Positions 7,660 through 17,346 are shown, counted from the first letter of the stretch. The stretch is DNA of 45,674 bases from Bacteroidales bacterium (GCA_016931855.1 JAFGDZ010000014.1:1-45674); one strand, 5' to 3'. Notes: generated by a model not told the origin, from the letters alone. Made by a program: numbers and translations.

Positions 7660-8976
7660 TTACCCGTTCCAGCCTTCCAGAATTCCTTTAAGCGTTTTTA
7701 GGAACATTCCACCAAGGGCTCCGTCAACTACTCTATGGTCGTAGGAGAGCGATAGTATGGCCATTTGCCGTATTCCTATGGTATCGCCTTCGGGGCTTTC
7801 AATTACAACGGGGCGCTTTACTATTGCCCCAATGGCCAGTATGGCTACTTGTGGCTGATTTATTATGGGCGTACCCGAAAGGGTGTCGAACATTCCCAAA
7901 TTGGTAATGGTAAAGGTGCCTCCCTGTATCTCGTCGGGTTGTAGCTTGTTGGCTCTGGCGCGTTTGGCTAAATCGTTTACCGATGATGCTAGCCCGCTAA
8001 GGTTTTGCTTGTCGGCATTCTTAATTACGGGAACTATAAGGTTTCCGTTTGGCAGTGCCGCCGCAATGCCAATGTTAATGCTCTTCTTTATCAGTATTTT
8101 ATCTCCATCAACCGATGAGTTTAGCATAGGGTGCTGCTTAATGGCTTTAACTGCCGCATCAACAAAAAGCGGGGTAAGTGTTAGCTTTTCTCCTTCGGTT
8201 TTTTGGAACTCGTCCTTTATGCGGTTCCTCCAGCTCACCATTTTGGTCATATCAACCTCAATAAAAGAGGTAACGTGTGCCGATGTTTGCTTAGAGCTAA
8301 TCATGTGCTCAGCAATAAGCTTGCGCATCCTGTCCATTTGCACAACCTCTACACCCACGCCAAGCTGTGTATGGGTTGGTGTAACCACGGGTGCTGCCTT
8401 TGGTGTGGTTTGCTGTGGCAATACCTGTGTGGGCTCTTTAGGCGCTAGCCCTTTCCCCTGGGGTGTTTTATTTTTGTTGTTGATGTACTGTAGTATATCG
8501 TCTTTGGTTACCCTGTTGTTTAGTCCAGTACCCGGTATGGCTTTGAGTTCTTGAGGGGTGATGCCTTCCTCTGTGGCAATTTTTCTAACTAATGGCGAAA
8601 CGTAGGTAAACTCATCTTCGCTGTGTTGCTCGCTCTCTGCTATTGGGCTAAGAGGGGCCGATACGCCAGGGATTTCTGCTATAATATGGTCAACTTTTTG
8701 GGTGTGCTCTGCAGTGGGGCTGTCGGTGCTTTCTCCATCAACCTCAACAATGGCAATGGTTTGCCCTACTTGTGGAACGTCGCCCTCGTTAAAAAGGAGC
8801 TGCTTTACTTTCCCTTTTTCCGACGATGGTATTTCGGAGTCAACCTTGTCGGTAGCAATTTCGGCAATGGATTGATCCGCTTCAACGATGTCGCCAACCG
8901 ATACCAGCCATCGTGTAATTGTTGCGTCTGTAATGCCTTCGCCCATTGCGGGCAGTATAATTTCTATTGTTTTCAT
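7660..8976 (-). CDS. Dihydrolipoamide acyltransferase, E2 of a 2-oxoacid dehydrogenase complex
   Basis: The 438-residue protein has the standard E2 order. A biotinyl/lipoyl domain (1-78) carries the lipoyl-lysine motif EIATDKVDSEIPS, with modified Lys44. A linker is followed by a peripheral subunit-binding domain (about 123-160, YVSPLVRKIATEEGI), and an Ala/Pro-rich linker by the acyltransferase core (about 205-438) with the catalytic SYDHRVVDGALGG motif. It transfers acyl groups from lipoyl to CoA in a cytosolic complex. The substrate may be branched-chain 2-oxoacids, pyruvate or 2-oxoglutarate, and sequence alone does not decide; the two-step QIAxV/I features fit the branched-chain or pyruvate types best. 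The E1 and E3 genes are not adjacent; the gene stands alone with its own terminator. Confidence 0.93.
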   Translation of the reverse strand: MKTIEIILPAMGEGITDATITRWLVSVGDIVEADQSIAEIATDKVDSEIPSSEKGKVKQLLFNEGDVPQVGQTIAIVEVDGESTDSPTAEHTQKVDHIIAEIPGVSAPLSPIAESEQHSEDEFTYVSPLVRKIATEEGITPQELKAIPGTGLNNRVTKDDILQYINNKNKTPQGKGLAPKEPTQVLPQQTTPKAAPVVTPTHTQLGVGVEVVQMDRMRKLIAEHMISSKQTSAHVTSFIEVDMTKMVSWRNRIKDEFQKTEGEKLTLTPLFVDAAVKAIKQHPMLNSSVDGDKILIKKSINIGIAAALPNGNLIVPVIKNADKQNLSGLASSVNDLAKRARANKLQPDEIQGGTFTITNLGMFDTLSGTPIINQPQVAILAIGAIVKRPVVIESPEGDTIGIRQMAILSLSYDHRVVDGALGGMFLKTLKGILEGWNG

Positions 8977-9160
8977 GCTTGCTGATGCTTTTTGTCCGCT
9001 GATGCTTTTTGGGGCACCTTTTGTTCAATTTATGGAATGCTCTGGTATAACAGCCAATTTACAAAATTGTTTTGATGTGGGGACAAGTGCGCAGCACAAT
9101 GTGAGCTGCCCTAATTGGTGTGGCTGTAGCTTTAGATTCTGATGTTGGCTTTTCTATTCC

Positions 9161-11113
9161 TTATTCTATCCCCTCTTTCACCCTTTTGTACAGCGCCATT
9201 AAATCGGTGGTTACGCTGTAGCTCTTTGCGTAAATAAGGTTTGCGTGGTTAATGGTATTGCTCTTTTCTTTCGATGTGTGGGTAATGGTGGCAAAGGCAA
9301 ATACGCTAGGTTTTATTCTAGGTAGGTGGTCGCTTGTGCTATTGCTCTGTATGTAGCCAATCCATGTTTTCCTTCCAAAAAGAACGGAAAGGCTTTGCTT
9401 GGCGGTTGGGGTTCCGGGTTTTCTTGTTAGCCAAAGGATTGGGGCTGCAATTAGCAAAAGGGCTGCTGCCGCAACATCAAAAATGCGTTTGCGCCGTCTG
9501 TTGGCTGGTTCGCTAATTGCCTTAAAGTCCAGTGTGTACAGCTCTCCTGGTGAGTTAATGGAGTTGCTGCCAATAACCGAAAGGCTATCCTGTGGCGCTA
9601 TTTTAAACTCAATACCAGTTGGGGTAAGGAGCAGCATGTGCCTTATAATTTCCTGTAGCGATAGGTCGTTGCTGCAGAATACCACCTCGTCTATTCTGTT
9701 TATTCTAATAAACTCGCTAATTTGGTCTAGGGTTGCAATTTGGCTCTTGTGCGTAATGGTGTTAGATGGGGCTATGTTGCCCAGGAAAGTAACATCAGCG
9801 CCAGCATTGCTAATTAGCGCTGTTACCCTGTCCGATTCTGGGGGCGTGCCCACAATGGCCACCCTTTTTGTTCTGCGTAATGAGGGGAATGTGTTGGGTT
9901 TAGCCATGGCCCATGCAAACCTTAGTCCTTGTACCGATACCAATGCCCAAGCGGTGCTAATAAGTATTAGTGCTCTTGAAAAGCGCATGGTAACGGGAAG
10001 TAGGGCGTACGCTGCAAGAATAGCAAGCGCACCGTAGGCAACTCCCTTGCTGGCAGCAAAAAGCTTTTGGGGTTTATCGTATGCGCCGCTTAGGTATAGC
10101 GATAGTAGCCATGTGGTAATGTAGGCAGGAATCATAACCCAAAGCAGCTGGTTGGGGTAGGCTTGGCTTGTGCCAAAGCGGTACTGCTCCCAAAACGATA
10201 CAAGGAACGTTATTCCTGCCGATATTAGTGCCGTGTCGGCAAGTGGAAGGGCAAGCCGCTTGGCTACGCGGCTAACAATGGAGGCTAAGGCTCTAAAGTA
10301 TATGGCTAGGTATATTATAAGGATATACAGGCGTGCGTTCTTCTTACTAAAGTGCTTTTGGGCAAAAATGGCCATGGCCTTGTAAAAAATAAGCACGTAG
10401 TTTATGCTCCCTTTCTTTGTGCTTTCCCCTTTGTAGTGAATAATTGTGGTTTCGGGGTAGTAGTAGTTTTTGTAACCCTCTTTAAGTATTCGGTACGAGA
10501 GGTCTATATCCTCTCCATACATAAAGAATGTTTCGTCAAGTAACCCTGTTTTGTCAAGCGCCTCCTTTCTCATAAACATGTAAGCGCCAGGCAGTATTTC
10601 TATGCTGTGGGTTTGGTTGGGGTCTAGGTGTCCTAAATGGTATCGGGCAAAGGTTCTTGAGTGTGGGAATAGGCGCGATAGTCCAAATATCTTGTAAAAG
10701 GATACAATGGGAGAGGGGAGTGCTCTTTTTGATTCTGGCAGGAAAACGCCTTTCCCGTCAATCATCTTAACAGTTAGGCTTCCCGCTTCGGGGTGGGAGT
10801 CCATAAAGGCAATGCACTTGGTAAATGTGTCTTCCTGCACAACGGTGTCGGGGTTGAGCAGCAGTACGTACTTGCCCTTGCTTTGCCTTATTGCTTGGTT
10901 GTTGGCCACAGAGAATCCTACGTTGCTGTGGTTCTCAATTAGCTTAACATGGGGGAAGCGTTCCTTTACCATTTGGCATGAGCCATCGGCCGAGGCGTTG
11001 TCAACAACCCACACCTCAGCGTTAGTATCCTTTACCGCCCTTAAAACCGAGATTAGGCACTGCTCAAGGAAGTACTTAACGTTGTAGTTTACTATTATTA
11101 CCGATAGTGTCAT
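9161..11113 (-). CDS. GT2 glycosyltransferase fused to a degenerate polyprenyl sugar-phosphate transferase
   Basis: Residues 1-240 are a GT2 family glycosyltransferase: SVIIVNYNV at the N-terminus, VVDNASADGS, a DxD-like LLNPDTV motif and EDIDLSYRI near residue 200. After this come five or six hydrophobic segments and a CoA/NAD-binding-like fold (about 400-525, starting RVAIVGTPPESDR). Last comes a C-terminal portion of the WbaP-type sugar transferase family, with RRKRIFDVAAA as the membrane re-entrant helix and LPRIKPSVF plus a YSVTTDLMALYKRV end. The catalytic centre expected between these two parts is missing, so only the GT2 domain is likely to be active. A role in cell-surface polysaccharide or O-antigen assembly at the inner membrane is inferred. 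There are no polysaccharide genes around it. Confidence 0.82.
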   Translation of the reverse strand: MTLSVIIVNYNVKYFLEQCLISVLRAVKDTNAEVWVVDNASADGSCQMVKERFPHVKLIENHSNVGFSVANNQAIRQSKGKYVLLLNPDTVVQEDTFTKCIAFMDSHPEAGSLTVKMIDGKGVFLPESKRALPSPIVSFYKIFGLSRLFPHSRTFARYHLGHLDPNQTHSIEILPGAYMFMRKEALDKTGLLDETFFMYGEDIDLSYRILKEGYKNYYYPETTIIHYKGESTKKGSINYVLIFYKAMAIFAQKHFSKKNARLYILIIYLAIYFRALASIVSRVAKRLALPLADTALISAGITFLVSFWEQYRFGTSQAYPNQLLWVMIPAYITTWLLSLYLSGAYDKPQKLFAASKGVAYGALAILAAYALLPVTMRFSRALILISTAWALVSVQGLRFAWAMAKPNTFPSLRRTKRVAIVGTPPESDRVTALISNAGADVTFLGNIAPSNTITHKSQIATLDQISEFIRINRIDEVVFCSNDLSLQEIIRHMLLLTPTGIEFKIAPQDSLSVIGSNSINSPGELYTLDFKAISEPANRRRKRIFDVAAAALLLIAAPILWLTRKPGTPTAKQSLSVLFGRKTWIGYIQSNSTSDHLPRIKPSVFAFATITHTSKEKSNTINHANLIYAKSYSVTTDLMALYKRVKEGIE

Positions 11114-11128
11114 GTTGCGGTAAAGGTA

Positions 11129-11167
11129 TAAAAAAACCGCTCTAGCGGTTTGCTAGAGCGGTTTTTT
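11129..11167 (-). terminator. Rho-independent terminator after the aminotransferase gene
   Basis: A strong hairpin with CCGCTCTAGC/GCTAGAGCGG arms is bounded by A7 on the left and T6 on the right. It lies between the aminotransferase stop (11180) and the start of the glycosyltransferase gene (11113) and therefore separates these two transcription units. Confidence 0.9.
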
Positions 11168-11179
11168 GGGGGCTAAAAC

Positions 11180-12388
11180 TTATTTCATTAGCTTCTTAAT
11201 GGCGTTTGCAAGGCGTAGTACTCCTTCGTCGTTTTTCTCTTTCGACATGTACGAGAAGTTTAAGCGCATGGTGTTGCGTCCGCTTCCATCGCAATGAAAA
11301 ACGTTTCCTAGTACAAAAGCTACGTTTTCCTCAATGGCAATTTTGAATAGCTCTTCGGCATCCATGTACTCTGGTAGAGTAAGGAATAGGAATAGGCCTC
11401 CCTCTGGCTCGGTCCAGCTAACACCAGCAGGCATGTACTTGCGGAATGCGTTAAGCATTGCGTCGCGTTTTTCCCTGTAGCTATCAATAATACCTTTTAG
11501 GTTTTGATCAAAGTATCCTTTTTCAAGGTATAGTGCCGATATCTTTTGTACAAAAGGAGGCGTACAAAGGTCGGTGGCTTGTTTCGCCATTACCAACTTG
11601 TCTATAATAGCCTCGTTACCAATAACCCAGCCCACACGGAATCCTGGTACAAATATTTTAGAGAAGGTTCCAAGTAGAATTACTTGTCCGCTATTATCAA
11701 GTTGGAACATGGTTGGTTGGTGCTCACCCTCAAAGCGAACCTCGCGGTATGGGCTATCCTCAATAATAAGTACATCGTACTTATGGGCAATTTTAATAAT
11801 CTCTTCCCTGCGCGACTTGGGCATGGTAATCCCAGCAGGGTTTTGGAAATCGGGGATAATGTAAAGGAACTTTGGTTTCTCCCCATTCTTTTTCATCTCC
11901 TCAAGCTTTTGCTCCAATAGGTCGCTGCGCATACCCTTGTCGTCAAGCTTTATGCCCACCATTTGCGCTCCGTAGTTCTGGAATGCCTGTAGCGCACCTA
12001 GGTACGATGGTAGGCCGCAAATGATTTTGTCGCCTGGGTTAATGAAAATCTTTGGAAGTAGGTCTAGCCCTTGTTGCGACGAGGTTGTGATAATAAGGTT
12101 CTCGAGCTTAATGTCAAGACCCTGCTTGCGATACCTGTCAACAAGAATTTGGCGAAGCTTGTTGTCGCCCTCTGTTGCTCCGTACTGTAGCGCTTGGGTT
12201 CCATCTTTCTCTAGTACTTCGGCGGTAATCTCCTTTAGCTGCTCTATAGGGAAACTCTCTGGAGCAGGTAGCCCTCCTGCAAACGAAATAATATTAGGCT
12301 TTTGGGTTAGCTTAAGTAGTTCCCTAATAGCCGAGCGCTTCATGCTTTTTGCGCTGTTCGAAAAAATTTTGTCTAAGTCTGTTATCAT
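11180..12388 (-). CDS. PLP-dependent class I/II aminotransferase (2-aminoadipate/aromatic type)
   Basis: The start at 12388 is chosen because a good promoter (12471-12503) lies inside the longer open frame to 12502, and because the family starts at this point. The 402-residue protein has an MKRSAIRELLKL N-terminus, a FAGGLPAPESFP segment, the ALQYGATEG loop, PDFQNPAGITM, EDSPYREVRF, and the pyridoxal-binding lysine in LGTFSKIFVPGFRVGW. These features match the LysN/ARO8-like multisubstrate aminotransferases. It probably transaminates 2-oxo acids such as aromatic or branched amino acid partners in the cytosol; the exact substrate is not set by sequence. It appears monocistronic, with its own promoter and terminator. 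Confidence 0.9.
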   Translation of the reverse strand: MITDLDKIFSNSAKSMKRSAIRELLKLTQKPNIISFAGGLPAPESFPIEQLKEITAEVLEKDGTQALQYGATEGDNKLRQILVDRYRKQGLDIKLENLIITTSSQQGLDLLPKIFINPGDKIICGLPSYLGALQAFQNYGAQMVGIKLDDKGMRSDLLEQKLEEMKKNGEKPKFLYIIPDFQNPAGITMPKSRREEIIKIAHKYDVLIIEDSPYREVRFEGEHQPTMFQLDNSGQVILLGTFSKIFVPGFRVGWVIGNEAIIDKLVMAKQATDLCTPPFVQKISALYLEKGYFDQNLKGIIDSYREKRDAMLNAFRKYMPAGVSWTEPEGGLFLFLTLPEYMDAEELFKIAIEENVAFVLGNVFHCDGSGRNTMRLNFSYMSKEKNDEGVLRLANAIKKLMK

Positions 12389-12470
12389 GGTTGTAAGTAT
12401 TGTTGGGTAAAATATGCTAATGCTAAACTTTTCGGGTTGTTTTAGTTCTGAAATGAAATATTTTACAGCA

Positions 12471-12503
12471 ACAAAGTTATAAATTGAAATTCTGAATACC
12501 AAC
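12471..12503 (-). promoter_or_regulatory. Bacteroidota promoter of the aminotransferase gene
   Basis: On the minus strand a TAACTTTGT -7 box (12471-12479) is preceded, after 20 bp, by GTTG (12500-12503). Transcription would begin near 12464, giving a leader of about 75 nt before the ATG at 12388. Confidence 0.68.
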
Positions 12504-12780
12504 AGAAACTGCTTTTTATCATCTATTCCTGCTTTAGAATAGGATTGGGCCGGTTTACGTGTATCTGTCTATTAAGAATGGTTAGAAATAAGATAATCGT
12601 TTCACGCCCTAAATGCCTGCTTGGTAATGTAAGATGCTAGTAATATCGGGCGTAAGCAATGCGTTGGTGCTCATTTCGAGAAGGATAGTAGTGTGGAAAT
12701 GTGTTTTGAGTTCAGCTTAATTATTTCTAACTTGTTGTTAGATGTGCAATTGTGGTGGGTAAGGATTTAATCCAAAATTT

Positions 12781-15700
12781 ATGAGCTCTCTAGTTAGAGG
12801 TGAACGTAGCTACTCTTCAGTTGGCTACAGGTGGTTTGTAGAGTTTCTTAAGGATGTATCGCACATAAGCCGTTCCATGATAGTGCTTTTCTCTAAGGAT
12901 GGACGGTGCTTAGAGGTTATTCCTGAGGTCGAAAAATCCAGCTCGCTTTCACTATGGCTTGCATTGGTAGGCTTGCAGTATGGCGAGGTGCTGTCGGGGA
13001 AGTCGCTAGAGAGCTTTACCCGTGGCTTTTCTCTTGCCCTAAAGCAAGGGCGGTCAGAGCGTGTTGTGCTACTTGAGATGGGCGTATCTGGCTCTTTTAT
13101 GAAGGTGGGGATTGGCACCGAGGACGACCTTTTTGTTGCTTGGGTTCAGGAACAGGAAATGCTTGTTGATGATGAGAATAGCTTAGCTTCCTATATCAAG
13201 AATTTTAGGCGGCGTACAAGCTGGCTATCTATTCCGTTACTCTTAATTGACCCCGATAATGGGCGTATTGTAATGGCTAACACCGCAGCCATATCATTTT
13301 ATGGCTATACGCAGGACGAGCTGGAGCGCTTAACGGTTTACGACCTCAACAGCCTGCCCGAGGCGTACGTAAAGCCTCGGCTACAGGAGGCTGCTACAAA
13401 TCCAAGGGAGCGGTACGAGTTAAGCCATAGGCTTAAGCATGGAGAAATTCGCGATGTGGTATCGCATCCCGCCCCTATTGTTGTTTTCGAAAAAACCTTT
13501 GTTATATCTGCTATTGTTGATGTTACGGAGCAGAATAGGGCTTTAGGGGAACTTGCCGCTAGCGAAGTTCGGTTTAGGGAGCTGTTCCGTAACTTGGCAT
13601 CGGGGGTGGCCATATTTACTGTTTTTGATGATAATCGCGTGGTGTTCCTTGATTTTAACCCCGCTGCCGAGCGTATTGCCAAAGTTACAAGCGAAGAGGT
13701 TGTTGGTAGGGATCTAGTGGAGATGTTTCCCGGTATATACGAGTACGGGCTTTACGATGCCATACTTAAGGTTAACGAAACAGGTAACCCTGTTACCATT
13801 GAGCCAAAGTACTACAGGGATAGCATTAGGGAAGGGTGGCGCCAAAGCTTTGTTTACCAGCTGGTATCGGGCGAGATTGTTGTTGTTTTTGACGATGTGT
13901 CCGCGTTTAAAGTATCGGAGCAAAAGCTTCTTGATAACCAGCGATTGCTCGATTTCTTGTTCCAGTCCATGTCGCAAGGGGTTGTTTTTACCGATGTGCA
14001 TGGCGGGATAACCAAGTTTAATCCCGCCGCACGAAGACTCTTGGGTGGCGATAAGGGCATTGAGCTAAACGCAAGCCCCGAGGATTATATAGCCCAACCT
14101 CTTGATGCCCACGGGAACCCAATTCCCTACGAGCGAATGCCCCTTTCCCTTGCACAGGTTCTGCGTAAACCCGTAATGAACTATTTGGTTAGCGCGTTTC
14201 TGCCCAAGCGCAACAAGCGGCTATGGCTAACAATAAGCTGCGTGGTGGTAGAGCAATTGGTGGGTGCAATGCCCGATATTATAGTTGTTGTGGAGGACGT
14301 GTCGCAGCGAATTGACGATGAGCGGAAGCTCGTGCTTAACCTCGATACGTTTTCTCAAATATTCCTTAAGAATACCCTCCCCATGCTAGTTGTGGATTCC
14401 GATACGCTCAGGGTTAAACGGGCAAACGATGCTGCATTGGAGTTTTACGCCGTAAAAACGCCTGAGGAGCTAGATCTTTTTGGAATCTCCGATTTGCCAG
14501 AAGACGAGCTAAGGCGCCAGTTCTACATCGCCTCTCAAAACCAATCAGGTGTAATTGAGGTTACGCAGCACAGAGCTCAGGGCGACGATAGGGTGGTTGA
14601 GCTACACTTTAAAAAGGTTAACCTTGGCCACTCTCCTGCGGTTCTCTGCACTACTGTTGATATTACAGAGCGCAAACGTGCGCTCGATATTCTGCAGAAA
14701 GCCCGGCGCGAACTGGCTCATGAGGTGCACATGCAAACGGCCGATTTACTGCGGATAAACAACTCGTTGCTAGACCAAATCCGTAGGCGCGAAATTGCCG
14801 AGCAGGAGCTGCGCGACCGCGAGCAGCAGCTTAGGCTTATGTATAATAATGCTCTTGCTGGTTTTTACCGGTCATTAGAGAATGAGGGCGGCTTGGTTGT
14901 GTACTGCAACCCTTACTTTGCAAATTTGCTTGGCTACGAGAGTGTCGATCAGGTGCTAAGCGTAGTTAACCTTGTCGATCACTTCTCCTCGGCCCGCTAC
15001 GCCGCGTATGTCGATCAGGTTATTAAAACAGGCAATGCCGTTTACGAGTTCAACTTCAGGAACCTAAGGGGCGAAGAGGTGTGGGTGCTAAACTACTCCC
15101 GATACTTTAAGGATAAAGGCTATGTTGAGGGCGTTGTGGTTGACATTACTGATAGAAAGCGGATGGAGAAGCTGCTGTTTAGGCGCGAGCAACGCTTTAG
15201 GGCACTTGTTGAAAACTCATCAGACATGATTATGCACCTTAAGCCCGATGGAACCATTATATATATGAGCCCCTTGGTTACAAAGAGCTTATTCGATGGG
15301 AAATTAATGGTGCGTGAGGATAATGTCCTTTCCTTAATTCCTTTAGAGGATAGGGGCAGGTTTAGGCTCTTCCTGGATCAAATGATTGAAACCCCGAATA
15401 AGGTTAGGCAGGAGAATTTTAGGATGGTGCTAGCCAATGGTGCCATAAGAACTTATGAGTACACAGGGCAGATGCTAATTGGCGATCCTGAGTATGAAGG
15501 ACTTGTGCTAAATGCTCACGATGTTACAGATTCAATCCGCATTAACGAGGAGATGTCCAGGGCTCTTAAGAAAGAGCAGGAGCTTAACTCGCATAAAAAC
15601 CAGTTTATTTCTACTGTATCGCACGAGTTCAGAACACCGCTCACCAACATATCCCTAAACCTACAGCTGTTAGAAAAGTATGTAAGCGAGGGGAAAGTAG

Positions 15701-16260
15701 AGGGAATGGGCGTTGGTATTGTCCGTATCAGTAAGGCCGTTAAACGGTTAACTGCATTGGTAAGTGAGGTTTCTCTTATTAGTCGCGACCAGAGTGGCCG
15801 GCTTGAGTTTCACCCTGTTCCCATGCTGTACTCTGAACTTGTTAGGGGTGTTCAGGAGCAAATAGGCTACATGCTGCGAAGCAATATTGTACTTGAGATC
15901 TCCGATAGCCCAAATGTTGAGGTTTTGGCCGATACTAAGCTCCTTTTTCATATTGCCGATAACCTGCTTGGGAATGCCATTAAGTATAGCCCCGAGAAAG
16001 GCAGCGTGCTGCTAAAGATGGGTTTAACCGAGAGTAAAACGCTTGTTCTGGCTGTTCGCGATGAGGGAATTGGCATTCCCGAGGCTGACCTAAAATATAT
16101 TTTCGAACCCTATTTTAGGGCATCAAACTCAAAGGGCTTTGGGGGTACAGGTATTGGCCTAAGCCTAGTTAAGCGTTGCGTTGACTTGCATGGTGGAAGT
16201 GTCTCTATTTTAAGTACCTTGGGAGAGGGAACCTCTGTGGAGGTTTGTATCCCATTGTAA
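12781..16260 (+). CDS. Soluble hybrid-less histidine kinase with about six PAS domains
   Basis: The 1159-residue protein has no transmembrane segment, so it senses in the cytosol. An uncharacterised N-terminal 140 residues are followed by PAS-like domains at about 145-255, 258-382, 383-515, 516-640, 685-795 and 797-920. Several end in the DxTE/DxTDRK linker typical of PAS-PAC units, and there is a coiled coil near 640-685. The HisKA domain (about 935-1000) carries the phosphorylated histidine in STVSHEFRTPLTN. The ATPase domain (about 1045-1159) shows the N box NLLGNAIKYS, DEGIGIP and GGTGIGLSLVKR. It has no receiver domain and probably passes phosphate to the regulator encoded 44 bp downstream. 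Ligands or cofactors of the PAS domains cannot be read from the sequence. Confidence 0.93.
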   Translation: MSSLVRGERSYSSVGYRWFVEFLKDVSHISRSMIVLFSKDGRCLEVIPEVEKSSSLSLWLALVGLQYGEVLSGKSLESFTRGFSLALKQGRSERVVLLEMGVSGSFMKVGIGTEDDLFVAWVQEQEMLVDDENSLASYIKNFRRRTSWLSIPLLLIDPDNGRIVMANTAAISFYGYTQDELERLTVYDLNSLPEAYVKPRLQEAATNPRERYELSHRLKHGEIRDVVSHPAPIVVFEKTFVISAIVDVTEQNRALGELAASEVRFRELFRNLASGVAIFTVFDDNRVVFLDFNPAAERIAKVTSEEVVGRDLVEMFPGIYEYGLYDAILKVNETGNPVTIEPKYYRDSIREGWRQSFVYQLVSGEIVVVFDDVSAFKVSEQKLLDNQRLLDFLFQSMSQGVVFTDVHGGITKFNPAARRLLGGDKGIELNASPEDYIAQPLDAHGNPIPYERMPLSLAQVLRKPVMNYLVSAFLPKRNKRLWLTISCVVVEQLVGAMPDIIVVVEDVSQRIDDERKLVLNLDTFSQIFLKNTLPMLVVDSDTLRVKRANDAALEFYAVKTPEELDLFGISDLPEDELRRQFYIASQNQSGVIEVTQHRAQGDDRVVELHFKKVNLGHSPAVLCTTVDITERKRALDILQKARRELAHEVHMQTADLLRINNSLLDQIRRREIAEQELRDREQQLRLMYNNALAGFYRSLENEGGLVVYCNPYFANLLGYESVDQVLSVVNLVDHFSSARYAAYVDQVIKTGNAVYEFNFRNLRGEEVWVLNYSRYFKDKGYVEGVVVDITDRKRMEKLLFRREQRFRALVENSSDMIMHLKPDGTIIYMSPLVTKSLFDGKLMVREDNVLSLIPLEDRGRFRLFLDQMIETPNKVRQENFRMVLANGAIRTYEYTGQMLIGDPEYEGLVLNAHDVTDSIRINEEMSRALKKEQELNSHKNQFISTVSHEFRTPLTNISLNLQLLEKYVSEGKVEGMGVGIVRISKAVKRLTALVSEVSLISRDQSGRLEFHPVPMLYSELVRGVQEQIGYMLRSNIVLEISDSPNVEVLADTKLLFHIADNLLGNAIKYSPEKGSVLLKMGLTESKTLVLAVRDEGIGIPEADLKYIFEPYFRASNSKGFGGTGIGLSLVKRCVDLHGGSVSILSTLGEGTSVEVCIPL

Positions 16261-16304
16261 ATTGCCTGTTTTTTGCGAGATTGTAATCTGAAATAGTTAA
16301 AATA

Positions 16305-17279
16305 ATGCGAAAAATTCTAATCATAGAAGATGATGCCGATTTGCGAGAAACAATTTCCGAGTTTCTGCAAACCGAGAATTTCCTCCCATTACAGGCAAGT
16401 TCTGGGCCTGAAGGTATTCAGCTAGCAATACTAAACAATCCCGATGCCATTGTGTGCGATATTACTCTGCCGGGTGCTGATGGTTACGAGGTTTTTAACA
16501 TGCTAAGGCAAATAGGAACAACGGCAACCATTCCTTTTATTTTCCTAACGGCTCGGTCAACAAAGGAGGATATTTTGTACGGCATAAACCTTGGTGCCGA
16601 CGATTACATTGTGAAGCCTTTTCAGATGATCGATTTGGTTAAAACCATTAACGTTAGGATTAGTAAGCGGGAGCGTATTGTTTCTGAAAGCGATGAGAGG
16701 TTCCGAACCCTTTTCCAGAACTCAACCACAGGCGCGGTAATTCTTAACGGATTAAACGTTGAGTTTGTTAACGATTACTTTCTAAGCGCATTGGGATACA
16801 CCAAGGGAGAGCTAAGCGGAACAAGCATTGTTAATATTACTCACAAAGATGATATAATGCATTTTACAGAGGCCGTAAACCAGTGCTTCGGTAAAACAGG
16901 CACCTGCTTAAGTACCCGATTCAAAATGGTGAAACGCGATAAGAATGTAGTTGAGGTTGATGTAAGGGGCGTTTCAATGCACTATATGGGGACTCCCCGT
17001 TTAGTTGCCAACTTCTCGCCCGTTAGCAATGGCTCTAAGCTAGATTCAACCGACTTGCATGCCATGGTAGATTGTACCGATGTAAAGCTCTCGTTGCGTG
17101 AGGTAGAGGTGCTAAAACTTGTGTGCAAGGGGCTGTCTAATAGCGAAATAGCTGATGCGCTTTTTCTTAGCGAGCGCACCGTGGAGGGGCATCGCTCTCG
17201 CCTTTTCCAAAAAACCGATGCAAAGAATGCGGTTGCCCTAGCCATGTGGGCTGTTAAAAAGGGGTTGGTTGAACTTTAA
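16305..17279 (+). CDS. Response regulator, REC-PAS-LuxR type HTH
   Basis: The 324-residue protein has a receiver domain (1-120) with the acidic pair at residues 8-10, phosphoacceptor Asp52 in CDITLPG, the FLTARS threonine region and Lys in DYIVKPF. A PAS domain (about 125-240) precedes a LuxR/NarL-type helix-turn-helix (about 255-320; LSLREVEVLKLVCKGLSNSE, then VEGHRSRL). The presence of a PAS domain between receiver and DNA-binding parts is less usual and means it can integrate a second signal. It directly follows the multi-PAS kinase and is its likely partner. The genes it controls are unknown; the divergent aminotransferase promoter region and the downstream LysR gene are candidates only by position. 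Confidence 0.93.
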   Translation: MRKILIIEDDADLRETISEFLQTENFLPLQASSGPEGIQLAILNNPDAIVCDITLPGADGYEVFNMLRQIGTTATIPFIFLTARSTKEDILYGINLGADDYIVKPFQMIDLVKTINVRISKRERIVSESDERFRTLFQNSTTGAVILNGLNVEFVNDYFLSALGYTKGELSGTSIVNITHKDDIMHFTEAVNQCFGKTGTCLSTRFKMVKRDKNVVEVDVRGVSMHYMGTPRLVANFSPVSNGSKLDSTDLHAMVDCTDVKLSLREVEVLKLVCKGLSNSEIADALFLSERTVEGHRSRLFQKTDAKNAVALAMWAVKKGLVEL

Positions 17280-17346
17280 TAGCGCTATCTTTAGCCGCGT
17301 TGTTGGCAGGTGTAATCTGCTTGTTTCTTTAACCAATTAGCTCCCT

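Noticed and set aside
8980-9015. Direct repeat GCTGATGCTTTTTG upstream of the E2 gene as a regulatory element
   Set aside because: Two copies of 14 bp close together could be a small duplication; no promoter element relates to it, so I did not list it as a feature.
9161-11113. Start of a polysaccharide biosynthesis cluster
   Set aside because: Neighbours are an E2 acyltransferase and an aminotransferase with their own terminators; no other glycan gene is present.
12503-12780. Riboswitch or other structured leader before the PAS kinase
   Set aside because: Apart from the aminotransferase promoter I see no conserved aptamer pattern or strong hairpin in this gap.
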